A DNA stretch of 64,000 nt from Phoebastria nigripes (lineage: Eukaryota; Chordata; Aves; Procellariiformes; Diomedeidae): contig JAYKAV010001000.1 of assembly GCA_035582835.1 (NCBI GenBank), forward strand, positions 3,173,253 to 3,237,252, written 5' to 3'. The position numbers were made by a program, and so were the translations under genes. Under the pieces are notes generated by a model. The model was given only the letters and a program-made list of their open reading frames with translations, made no database searches and was not told the DNA's origin. This document shows positions 13,632 through 25,400 of this stretch, one piece after another; positions within the stretch are counted from its first letter, which is position 1; each line of letters starts with the position of its first letter.

Positions 13632-14611
13632 GTCTTGGACCTCAGCTACCTTCTTTGGGGAGGTAATCATCTTGTAGAAAGTGGGAGCAAAACACAGTAA
13701 AGCTAACTGCTCCACCCTTTGCCATCAGATGTAAATGACTAAAGACAGCGTCAGTTAATCATTAGACTTTTTGTCTAACATTCTTCCATTCTGAGAGGCT
13801 GTCAAGGTTAGATTACATACATTTAAATACACACAGATCTTGTCCATCTATACTTTCAAGCCAGAGAGACAGCTGGGGAAAAGTGAATGATAAACAGTCT
13901 TTAATCAAGAGAAAATAAGAGAAAGTGTGTCCATACTAAATAAAAATTCCCATTCTCTAGCTGGTTGGGCACTTCACTTCTTTGACTTGTCCCTGGTTAA
14001 AAAACCCTCTGACCAGGGAAAATTATGTAGCTCTAGTAGATGTATAGCCAACTGGAATTGGCAGAATGGGAAGCAAAAGCTAATCTTCGATGATCCTATA
14101 CAGTAAGCTAACAACTGAACGGGGAATGCCAATGCAATGCCACCTTCCCCTGAACAATAGGAAATCCTACTCAAGAAGCTATTCAGTCGCACACACACTT
14201 CACCGAAGATGGATTTTGTACCCAGGTGCAGCACAACAGTCTTCAGAGCAGGCCCAGACAGTCAGAACTCTGCCTGCATAAAATGTTAAGGCTCTGATCC
14301 TTTGGCACATTGCAGATTCAGAAAAAGGGGGTTTACATTTTCTGTTAGAAGTTGAAAAGATTTTCTTTAGTTAAATTCACAGTTCTAGTGTAGACATTCA
14401 GATATCGTGTAAAATATCATGGTAACATCAGAATTAAAAAAGTGTTTGCCAAATTTGTAATTAACTTCAAGGTTGGAAGTTTTGTTGTTGTTTTTAAATC
14501 TAGCAAACATCAGCTGGCAAAGAAATTGCATGCCTTAGAGCTTCTTCAACAGAGCAAAGCTGTTCAAGGCTTGATATTTTTAAACTCTGCAAGGCTCTCA
14601 GCTATTTGGAA

Positions 14612-14641
14612 CAAAAATAACAGGAGCAAAAATAACAGGAG
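14612..14641. repeat. 15-bp tandem duplication
   Basis: CAAAAATAACAGGAG is present twice in perfect tandem. It falls inside a 102-codon open frame (14442-14750) that resembles no known protein and is considered spurious. Confidence 0.75.
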
Positions 14642-15734
14642 CCAAAAAGTGTCTTTCTATTACTGTCATGAGTTAAAAATGAAAGTATTTGGGTTGGTTA
14701 GTCAGAGGATTTACAGCCTAGCAATTAACAAAAACTTTCCAATATTATGAGATGTGGAACCTAAATAGAATCTAACTGCTTCACAAAAACTAAATTTAAT
14801 ACAGAAACACTCAATATGAAAGCCAGCTTTAACACTTGTTCTTAGAGTCCCTGTATGAGTTTGGCATAGAGACAGAAACAGCACTAAAGAGGAAAATAGA
14901 GTTTGACTTGCTATTTTAAACAGAATAGGGCCTGATTCTTCAATGTGCTTTTTAAATCACTAGTATCAACACTATTTGGCACTTGACACAGGATTGGGCC
15001 CAGATCCTCTTTCTGAACTTCTCTATAATTTGGTTTCATAAACTGCTCTTAGTTTTATTCATTTTTTCCACCTGCTTTGTAACCCTGTATCTAAGTAATC
15101 TTGCATCTCAAATCAATACTCTTGTTTCTAAATTAAATCTCTTTTGACACATTCTTCAAAACTTTGTTCTTCACAAATCTGTAATACCTTTATATGAAAC
15201 AAACCCTAGTAATTTTTGACAAATCATCAGAAATAAAGTATGTTCCCAATGTTTGATACTTCCCAGCTTTGATCTCCCCAGTAGCTGCTTTTATGCTGAT
15301 ATTGTACCTATGCAAAAGAATTAACAACAAAAATACTTAATGCTATCTCATTGTTAATGAAATTTAACATTGTAAAAAAATAAATGAATGGTAACAGATA
15401 TTGAACAGCAGAAGCTATAATACTAATACTGTAGTGATAGCTTTACAATCCCCTTTTCCCAATAAAATTTAGCTAGACAGCAAAGAAAGAGAGAATCTTG
15501 CTCAGCTGCACCTGAATCAGGTGCACTGAGATTGGTCAAAGTATCAGACTTAACTGTTTTTTTCTCTCTTATCTGCTTTCATTTCCCATACTGCAAGCTG
15601 TTTCATGTAGAAACTGGATATTACTATATCTACAGCACATCTTGCTGTCCCTCAGAATCATCATCTTAATTTGCATATTTTTGAATTTATTCACATTTTA
15701 GCAGTGTGTGTAAATTACTGATGAGAAGAAGAAA

Positions 15735-16000
15735 GGAAAATGGAGTCAGTGCACAGTGACAGATCAGAGGCAATGGACACAAACTGAAACACAGGAAATT
15801 CCACTTAAACTTTTTTTTTATTGTCGCGATTGGTTGAGGAGTCTCCATTATTGGAGCTATTCAAAACTCAGCTGGACAAATCCCTGAGCAAACTGCTCTA
15901 CCAGGCCCTGCTTTGAGCAGGAGGGGTTGGATCTCCAGAGGCCCCTTTCCAACCTCAACTACTCTACGATTCTACTGGTTTGTGATTCTATAATTCTAGG
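15735..16000 (+). mobile_element. CR1 LINE 3'-end fragment (decayed)
   Basis: CR1 is the dominant non-LTR retrotransposon family of birds, and most copies are 5'-truncated 3' ends like this one. Several stretches are recognisable as the CR1 tail in the right order. They are a GTGACAG...GAGGCAATGGACACAAACTGAAACACAGGAA-type block near 15755-15800, then GAGTCTCCATTATTGGAGCTATTCAAAA and GCTGGACAAATCCCTGAGCAA blocks near 15839-15891, then the CTGCTTTGAGCAGGAGGGGTTGGAT block near 15909, then CTCCAGAGG and TTCCAACCTCAAC near 15934-15960. The end carries degenerate copies of the CR1 terminal ATTCTATGAT-type octamer repeat (15961-15999). Between about 15811 and 15834 the consensus is shortened and replaced by a T-rich stretch, which points to an internal deletion. 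There is no reverse-transcriptase coding and the copy is inactive. The 5' boundary is approximate. Confidence 0.9.
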
Positions 16001-19000
16001 AATAAGTTAATAATTACAGCAATTGCTGTATAACAAGAACTTGACATAGATTTAGCCAATATAAAAACAGCCTTAGAGAATACAAAAAGAGTATTAGGAG
16101 AACTCACTTGGCATTATAGCGTGTGTTAGCTGAAGCTAACATTTATTTTAAGCGCCACTTTGGTAAATTGCTCTTCCTCACAAAATATAGTTCTATTCTA
16201 AAGAAGTGCAAGAGAAGCATATATTCTACATTCAGATATCAGATTAGTTTATCAGTCACAGAAATCAGTATTTATATTTTCATATTATGAAAATATAGCT
16301 CAGGACTTGATCAGTAGTGCAGTAAGAATTTGCTCCTTCCTGGTTTAAGTGAAACAATTTTCAATAACTATTGATATCACTTATAGTTTTATTTTTCTTT
16401 GAAAAAAAAAAAGGGAGGAAGAAACACTAAAACAAGAGTTCAACCTGTTTTCACTTGTAAGGAAAAGCAACCTCCTGGCTGCTTTATTTGGAAACAAATT
16501 GACTTAGGAGAAAACTTTCTTAAACTGTAGACCCCACACCTGGGACATCGTAGTAGACCTAAGCTACAGANGTGGCATCTTGGAAATATGTAGCACTTGC
16601 CAGATCCTACTCCAGGCCCGTCTCATTCACTTCCCAGAAGAAATACCCATGCAGTGACAGTCATTGCTCTTCACCCCCCAGCAGTCAGTCAGCAGTCACC
16701 CATCTGGTTCTGTACATACAGTACTACCAGAACAAAGGGATGAACCCAAAGGCAGGTTAGAATAAAAGAAAGGGTGGCAGGAAGATGCAAAAATCAAAGG
16801 CAGTATTCATGACAAAACACACACAAAGTAGAAGAAAAAGAGGAAGAGAGTATCCATTCTAGGAGAGCCTTTTGAGATGGAAGAGCCAAATAAGAGATAG
16901 GAAAGAGAGGAATAATTGTGAGATACTGCTAAATGGATGGTCACCAAAATTTGGGAAAGAAGGATAGAGCACACAGGTCTGTTGGAATAGTTTGTTCCAC
17001 TCCATTCTGTTTTTTTCCTGAAATTCCAGAATATAAATATAGAAAGCACAGAAGACTTAGAGTCAAGAAGTCAAGATTATCTCTACCAGACCCAAGGAAA
17101 GAGGTAGGACAAAGGGAAAATTGCTTTAAAAAAATACATGTAAAAAATGTGCACAGTATGAAATGCTGCATCTGCTGGCAAGTTTCAATCACAGAAAGTA
17201 TACTCAATTCTCAACCTTGCCTGTTGGACAAATGGCTTCCAAGGGTGGAAGGGCTGAGGTCAAAGCAGAGAAGGACAGAAACATACGAGAACACTAAACA
17301 ACCTATAAAGTTTCTCTCTTCCTTTCTCTCTCTCTTTGGCTCCCATGCATTTCCAGTGCTGCTCTTCAGCAACCATCATATTTTTGCATGTGGATAATTG
17401 TGCTATAGAATCTCCCTCAAAGATTAACTTTTCCAAAAAGGCATCTACACACAATGACATTACTGCTTTTTGTACAAAGCCTTCAAGATTTATTGTAAAA
17501 TTATTCTAATCCAAATTCATTTTGGAGGTTTAATCCTACAGCCCAGTGTACCTAGCTCATCACAGCGTTATGCAACTTAACTCAATAAAGTGAAACATGT
17601 TAGCTACGAAAAAGAACTGGCCCAAACCAAACTGATTCTGAAACTTTAGGTATGCCGAAGAACGTTTTTGGCACAGGGTTTATCCATAGGTAGAAGATGC
17701 CGTACAGGTATAGAGTATTACATTAATATTAGACAGGTACTCTACTGACAGAATGGCAAAATGGTAAGAAATATATTTTGGAATTAAAAAGTAATCAGGA
17801 AGTTAACCCTTTGTTTTTTCTGCTCCTTCTTCTCTCTGTTAATTTAATAAGTTTAACCACACCCCGAAAAACCTGCTGCAATGCATTCTGTAAATTACTT
17901 AACCTTACAGAGGTTACAGTAAGGTAAGTGGACACAGTGCACTGTGGACAAAGCACACTCTTAAAGCCTCCAGGAAAAAAAAAAAATCCCAAGACTGACT
18001 GTTCCCACATTTTCCCACATGATGGAAACATATCATCATATTATAAAAGTACTGATTACTCCATTTTACTGAGGTGCTTTGAATTTGATTCTGAAGACCA
18101 CACATACTAACTGCCACTCTTAGGACAAGAACACTGCCAAAGTTTATGAACTTTAAACACTTTCATGACAGAGTGAAACTTAATTACTTATTTTTCATGG
18201 TCTTAAGCCATTATTTGTTCATAAAGACTGCAGTCATCACATTGCAATAGCAGGAACTTGTCATTGTCGCTGAATTACCAGGTAGAACCTGTCAGTATTT
18301 GGCTCTTTCGTTATTACATTTGGATAGAAGTCAATCTGGCATGCTAGGACCAAAGCTTCCCCCGACAACAGTGAGAATCTGGAGTAGCAACACTGCCTTC
18401 ACTGTATCATCTTGGATTTGTATTGGTGGTAAGAATAGAATTTGAACCTGATTTGGTGTCCCATCCTGAGTACTCAAGGGTAATGAGTACTGTAATTATA
18501 GCTAATCTCAGCACTTTCTGACTCAGGTGGGTCTGGATGTAATGAATCAAATCAGGACAAGAGCAGTTATTAATATAAGAGACTTGTCAGTATAATCAAC
18601 TTATTAACTGCATCATGTCAAAAAAATCATTAGCAGCATCTNTGTGTACACAAAGTCTTTCCATAAATTTCATATTGAGAGGCACTGAAAACTAAGACTT
18701 GTGGGAACACCTGTTATGGACTTTACCCAAACCTTCAGTATTTTTCAAATTTCGCTCAAATAACTTACGTTGTCTTTCAAAAAATCTGAGATACCTAATC
18801 TACCTCTTCTGTATGCCTATCATTCATCCAACCAATCCAAATGTACTAGTATACAGGTCGGATGAGTGAATTCAAATAGCAATGCTCAAATTTAACACAG
18901 TAGATGTTGAAGAATGTATCGGAGAGATAACTAACCCATCTATTTTTTTTCTCCAGTACCAGTATATATTCATGAAGGATGGGGAAGGAGGGTTGTTATA

Positions 19001-20406
19001 TGACAAGGCCACAGGTTGTCAGCCACACTAAAGAAAATCTAATGGATTTAGAAATTCAAATCTAGTTTGAACTATTCCTGAAGCTGAAAAAAATTCTAGA
19101 TGCTCAGATAATCCAAATTCTACTACCCAATGAATTATCAGGATTTTTTTATTATTATTTGATAGAAAACCTGCACCAACACTAAATCTACATTTCTTTT
19201 CCATTCAAGTCCACTGAAAATCAAAGAAATTTCAGTGATACATTAGTCATTCACTTACAACACTGGGATGAGTTCCTGGCTGGGAACAAAGCTAGCAGAT
19301 GTTTCTATTTCCGCCACTGCCAACTTTGATAGAATCTCTTAGGCTACAATTAATAGACTGCAATCTTCTGCCTGCATATCTAGCATAGAGCACATACACA
19401 TCATAACAGTCTGGGTACAACATGGGATCCTGGTGACAATCAGTCCTGCATGCTTGTTGATACTGCTAAATGTTCTTTTGTGTAGTGTTTTATGACCATT
19501 CTTCTCACCTAAAGTCTGCCTTTGCTTTTGATGCTGCTCTTGCAGCTGTTTGCTGCTGAGAGCTGCTGATCTCCAGTCTGGTCTAAATACTGCTCTACAC
19601 ATTAATGGGCTTCTTGCTTAATGCATGGCTGGTAAAGAATCCTGGCAGTTGATTTGCTTGGTTCCGATTTGTACACTTGAAAAGGAAACATGAAGTTAAG
19701 GTAGTACGCTGTCATGCACATGGCAAATACAAACGCAACTTTTGTTCTGACTCTAGGAGGTGATTTGGAAAAGAATAAGAGGAAGAGCAACAGCAGCAAT
19801 CAGTAGTACAGATATTTCTCTTGAGGCCAGCCTGTCTATTTGGAGCAAGAAGATTTACTTTCCAGATTGTTGCACGTTTGCTTTTATATATGTTATCATT
19901 GGGATGTATTTTTGTGTACCTAAATGGAATTAACCAACCTTCTCCCCAAAGTCTACAGAAAAACAAAATTCTAGAGGCAATAATCTGAAAAAAATTTCCA
20001 ACACTAAAATATCTTGATNGGCTCTTGTAACTATCCGGGATGTCTGGCTACGTACAGCCTGTTTGGTGCTGGAGACTATGCATTTTGTTTCCCTGTCAGA
20101 CTCCTTTCTGACAAACATTCTCTCTAAACTGCAGAGCATTCTTGCCTTCTCTCCCAACTCTTTTCTCCAAATTGACCTAAAATCCATAGAAAGTGACAAG
20201 AAAAAGTTTTGCACGGAACACAGTGCTAATAGTGCACGCTGATAAACTTTGATCATCCATTTAAATGGAGCACCAAGGAACAAAGATATGGCTACTTCAA
20301 GACAAAGCAATATTTCAAGAGTGAATTCCAAGCAGGTGGTAACTAAGCAACAGCTCACCTGTACAGGGACTTTGATCACTTGACAAAGCAGATCAGAGCT
20401 ATACAA
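16001..20406. other. Non-coding DNA with two open-frame-rich stretches
   Basis: No gene is recognised. Open frames are denser than elsewhere at 16807-17460 (both strands, longest 154 codons at 16933-17397 plus) and at 19339-20406 (four overlapping minus-strand frames, longest 158 codons at 19930-20406). None shows a known domain, a signal-peptide-plus-domain layout or a homologue I can name. Single N bases lie at 16571, 18642 and 20019. The last one interrupts the 158-codon frame. Confidence 0.6.
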
Positions 20407-23400
20407 GGGAAAGAGGACTAGAGATTACAAGAAAAAAGGGTCTTTTCTTGGCCTACCAGAGAGAAAGACGGAAAATAGACCAAGAGATGCTGCAAAAAGT
20501 AGCCTGATGATTTGGAGAAGAGAGCAGCTGAAGAAAGGAGCTCATGAACATTTTAGTAACCACACTTTGAAGAGCTTCTTTTACTTCAATACCTCTGTTG
20601 CTTCACCCAGTGTTGACAGAAATACTTGGGGAAGTGGAGAAGAACAGTGCCTCTTCCTAACTCCAGGCTTGAAAGACAACAATTTTCTGCCCTTGGCCCA
20701 TGCAGTACCCATGTGGAAGGAGACCTTGGCCAGTGAGGAAGAAAAAGGTGCCTGTGCAGAACTTCAGAGGAGTTGCAGGGACAAATGGCAGCAAAGCTGG
20801 GGAGACAGTTGCTGAAGCCTAGGGTGGAGTCTCTTTCACGATGTAGTGACTAGGGGCACATACAGAGTTTACAGGTGTGGAACTGACTCAGGGATGAAGA
20901 AAAGAATTTATTAGATGTAGAAATTAATTAATAGATAGGAGATGAGAGGTATATGGAGAGAATAATATATATAGCAGTCACTGTCACAAACACTGGAGAC
21001 CGGCAATAAATTAAAAACAGATGGCAGGCCAAAAGAACAACATAATAATTTTCAAATACCTTATGATTCCATTGATTATAATGTTCAATTTTACCTCCTG
21101 AGGCTGGCAATACTCTAAGTATATCTCATCATATCATTACTCCTCTATCTGCATATTGCAGAACTGTTCTGATGCTGGCTCCCATATGAATTAAAACTGC
21201 ATTTGCCTTCGAAAGGAGTTGAAAATTGTGCAGGACGACAAGATTAGGGCCTGGATTTGTAAGTATTTATTTTTTGTGGGGAGAACCTGTACTGGCCTCA
21301 CAGACAGGAAATGAAAAAGTTATAGAATCATGAGGTCAGTAGTCAGACCGGTACTTCTTTTTGTGAGGAACCTTGCTATCTTTTCTAGCACTTAAAGTCG
21401 CTACACTCCTGAGGGAAAACAGAGAAGAACATTTTAATTAAAAATGAACATCCACAAAACTTTATAAGCCATTTTTGCAATTTCATTATTCCAGCTAAAG
21501 AAGAAAGATACTAAAATATTATTAACATCCCTTAAAATATTTATTAAGGGAGATTTAAATTAGCTGTCTCAGTACAGCACTATTGGAATGATTCCAATTC
21601 TTTGGTATATCAAAGGCAAGGACTAAAATAATATTAGAATAACAGCAAGAGCATTGATGATGCAACTGATCTTTAGAGGTTCTGATGAAGAGTTTATTTT
21701 CCTCAATAATTGGTAATTATTAAACTACAGAGTTTCTCCTTATTAAGTGCAGAGTCCATTCAAGATCCTGGGGATCCTGAACTGTTGCTTTTTCGCTGTG
21801 AGTTAAGAACTGCTGCAAATGACAACGATACAGCATAAAATGTCATGTGTGTGGCAAGTACAATTAAAGATTTTCTCTCTGTATTTGTTTGAAGACTGAC
21901 AGCTCAGCCAACAGGGCAGTCAGGTTTATGCAGCTTTCTGTAAGCTCATTGACAGTTTTCCCTGTGAAACTCTCTTCCTGGCTCTCTTCATCAGGTAAAA
22001 TCCTTCTGAACCTTTGTCAGACAGCTCTTTCAAGAGCAAACAGGATGGGGAGTCCCACCATGAGCAGCTATGAAGTCTCATTAAAAAAAGTCTTTCACAC
22101 TCTGTTGTCCTTGTTCTGTATTATAATGATGGTTTGCCATAAAGTGCAAAGAAATGTTATTCTAATGAACAGAGGAGAACCACTGCTACACTGAGGCATG
22201 ATTAATGAGCTGAAGTCGTTCATGAAGTCATTTTACATGTCTGGCTGGTGACCTTTGAATTTGAAGAATTTTATTGCATGTAAAGTATAATAGGAGAAAT
22301 TATTTGGGTAGCATACAACATATTCATGGTTTAACAAAGGGATTTGGAATGGGTTATGGTCCAGGAGAAAAGGCAATCCTGACACAAAAAATGAGATTAC
22401 TCCTTCCCCCTCTCTCCTTTTTCACCCTCCTTTGATTCAAATGCAACTGAGGGCCCAGTTCTGTGCCCTGAGCTCACCCATGGCTATGAGCACTTGCTCA
22501 TAAGCCAACATCTGACAGAATTCCCTTCCCTTAGCAAGACCAGGGGAACTAGAGAGCATACAACAGCTGAGGGAGGATCTGACCCTATCTGGGTTGCCAG
22601 ATGACACAGAAAAAAAATTAAGAAAATGAAGATTTTCTCTTTAGAGGACTAAACTCAGTTCATTAGATCATTTCAGAGGGCCCATGGCTTTGAGAGCCCC
22701 AGCCTGTGCCAGAGTGACCCACACTGTCAGAAGCAGCCAGCAACACTTTCCCCTCATGCAGGGTGGGGTCAGTAGAGGCTGAGGCTCAGACTGACAGATG
22801 ACTCATACAGAAAGAACTGGAATTGCTTACACTTTGTCTAGACACAGTTAGGACTGTCCCAGTTTCACTAGGATATCTGGGAACCATAACCCTCATAAGT
22901 CTACACAAAGCCAATAAAAGCACAAACTGCTAGGCTTGTACTTGGCCACTTTCATATATGCCACATTGGGTCTGCTTTTGTGTGACTGAACAGAGGAGGA
23001 AATAGGGTTCAGGAGTCTTTGTTAGTGCTCCAGAAATCTTCCTGCCTGCCAGTTCCTTCTTATGGCCCTGCTTCTCAGCATGTGGGGTGCACCTACTGGC
23101 TACAGAAGGCATAACGAGGTACAAAATATCTCCCACAGGGAGTCACATACCCTGGTGAGGCTCAGAAGCCTTCCTGATTGACTGAGTGAGGTGCCAGCTG
23201 GTGATAGGAACACCCCTTCTCTCACAGCAGAATGACAGGCCCACCCACTAGTGCTGAGAAGACCTACAGTACTATTTACTGTACAGTTTTGAATATAAAG
23301 GAAGTGAACAAAGCTGATAGCAGGCAGTATGTGAAGGACACAATGAGAAGGGATTGATTAGCTACTTTGTTCAAACTGTAATGATCAAAATGACAAATGA

Positions 23401-25400
23401 TCAAAGGCAGCAAAGGACACTACATGTGGCACTGCGAGAATTCATCTATTCTCTTATACAGTGCTGCTTCCAGCATGAGGTAAAAACAGAATTTCTACCT
23501 GCTCTGGCATCCACAAGAAGGAAGGAGAGGACAGAAGCTAAAAATACGGTTAACCTAGTTTAAAAGTAAAATACTGCCCTAATACTGTACATGGAGAGGA
23601 ACTAAGTGCCTTTGTTAGTGTTTTCTGACTCTACTGTGTTTTCACTCATAAATAAGAAAGAAAAGTTAACCGGACCTCAACCTTAAGTACTCAGCTGAGA
23701 ATCATTCCTCTCTCCCTGCCATCCTCTGGTTAAGAGATCATGTTGCTTCTAGACTGGGTGAGCTTACATTGGACAAAATGGTTTGAGCATGGAAATGAAA
23801 ACTACTTGGCACTTTTCAGTCTCAAAAACAGGGAGAGCAGTCAAATAACAGGAAGAGAAAGCAATAAAGTTTCTCCATCCTTTTTAGATTTTCACTCAGT
23901 AGAGACTAAGTTATAATAATATTAGCTTGTACTTTCTTTCACATCTTTTCTTGGTGTGTGTAAATGGACAGACAAGGGCAAATCCCATTTCTTCCCCTTT
24001 CCCTACAAAAATAATGACAAATTCTTGCAATCAAACTCCCTTTAAAGTTTTCCACCTACTTTTGCTCAGCTTTGGATTATAGAGCTTCCTTTGAACTACT
24101 GATCTCGTTATTGCCACAGTATCATGAAGACTTTAAACTGCCATAAGACAATATTACCACTAAAAGAAGCACTTTCCCTCTCTCTAGCCTCANCCTGTAC
24201 TTTCTTCTCTTCTTTTGTGCCCAAGTAAGTATCTGCAAGGCTAGGTGGTGAACCAGATCAACAAATCTAACTATGTCAAAACTAATTCAGTCTTATTTTG
24301 CCAGGTTAATTTTAAGCCAATTTGTCCCCCTTTGTTGTCCATTCTTGTGCCAGCGTAAGCACATAAGAGAGGACAGGAATGAGCTGCTTGGGTCAGGGCA
24401 GGTTGGGAATGCTTACTTAAGCAGTGGAGTTGGCTTAACTGGCTTAAAGTGATGGCTAAACCATGGCCCCTGACACAGATGTAGCCACACCAGATATTCC
24501 ATCATTAACCCAAGAAATTATTCCATCATAAATTCTAGCAAGGATGACATTCTCACACAGAAAACTTCAATTTTTGATAAATCTGTATTTTCTGACAAAA
24601 AGGAGTGACAGGGCAACTTTTTCAAGAATCATCACTGGGAAGTATTTTCAACACCTGANGCATAGCTGCACACATGCTTTAGGCCACTTATGGTGCCAGA
24701 GAGCCTGGACTGCTCTGTGACAAGAAGTAACAAATATACTTGTTTTCCAGAAAGCCCCTCTGTAGTTGCCAGGCTGCCTATCTCTTGGCAGACTGAACAA
24801 TAATACAGTACAGTGAGGTGACATGATTAGTCCAAGGTGTTAGTATGACAGCTGTAGATTTTGAGAATTCACTTGTGGGACACTACACCAGGGATTTTTT
24901 TTTTTCCATGGTATGGAATAGTATAGTTTAAATTGTCTAGTGAGAGCAGCAGAAGAGCTAAGTGGGATTTGATATTTTGCTTAATGAGGTGTGCAGAAAA
25001 TTGCTAATGGATTTAATCTGCATAAATTTCTTCTAGCATACATATTCCCATGCAGCCACACACATTCACTCTAAAACTCAATTGCTAATGATGAATTTCA
25101 TTTGTTCCCACATCAGAATTAAGAATATTTAATGAATTGTAATGTATAGTTAATTATCACATTCATAACTTAGACCTTGTCTATATTGAGGCTGGGTGGG
25201 GGAAAAGAGGTAGCTTCTTGTTACAGCTATACCAAAGTAGTTAGTGTGGCAAACACAGTGTAAATGCAGGCACTTGAAGATGAGGCTTGCAACAATGGCA
25301 TAAACCCTGCTGAGTAACCAAGGTATATATTTCCAAGGGAAGATGAATTTTGTATAGGTGTAAAGCACCTTTAATGGATAATATCTTTTCCTCCAGGACT
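20407..25400. other. Non-coding AT-rich DNA, no gene seen
   Basis: Short open frames only (up to about 102 codons), none recognisable. Single N bases occur at 24193 and 24659. A short GGGCCCAGTTCTG block near 22451 vaguely recalls ancient amniote repeats, but I cannot delimit an element. Confidence 0.65.

Larger units (their letters stand above)
10001..15734. other. Non-coding AT-rich DNA, no gene seen
   Basis: There are scattered short open frames (up to about 103 codons at 12688-12999) with no family resemblance. Local structure includes inverted repeats at 11670-11692 and 13591-13610, a 17-base A run at 12310-12326, and short tandem duplications at 13612-13631 and 14612-14641. No dispersed repeat was recognised before the CR1 remnant. 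Confidence 0.7.

Noticed and set aside
16933..17397. 154-codon plus-strand open frame as a gene
   Set aside because: No recognisable domain, low-complexity basic and Ser/Leu-rich tail, overlapped by open frames on the other strand. Consistent with chance.
19930..20406. 158-codon minus-strand open frame as a gene
   Set aside because: No family resemblance, contains an N, no promoter or splice context. Kept only as a low-interest observation.
21320..21340. ATAGAATCATGAGG as a reverse-strand CR1 end
   Set aside because: No further CR1 similarity on the expected side. Probably coincidence.
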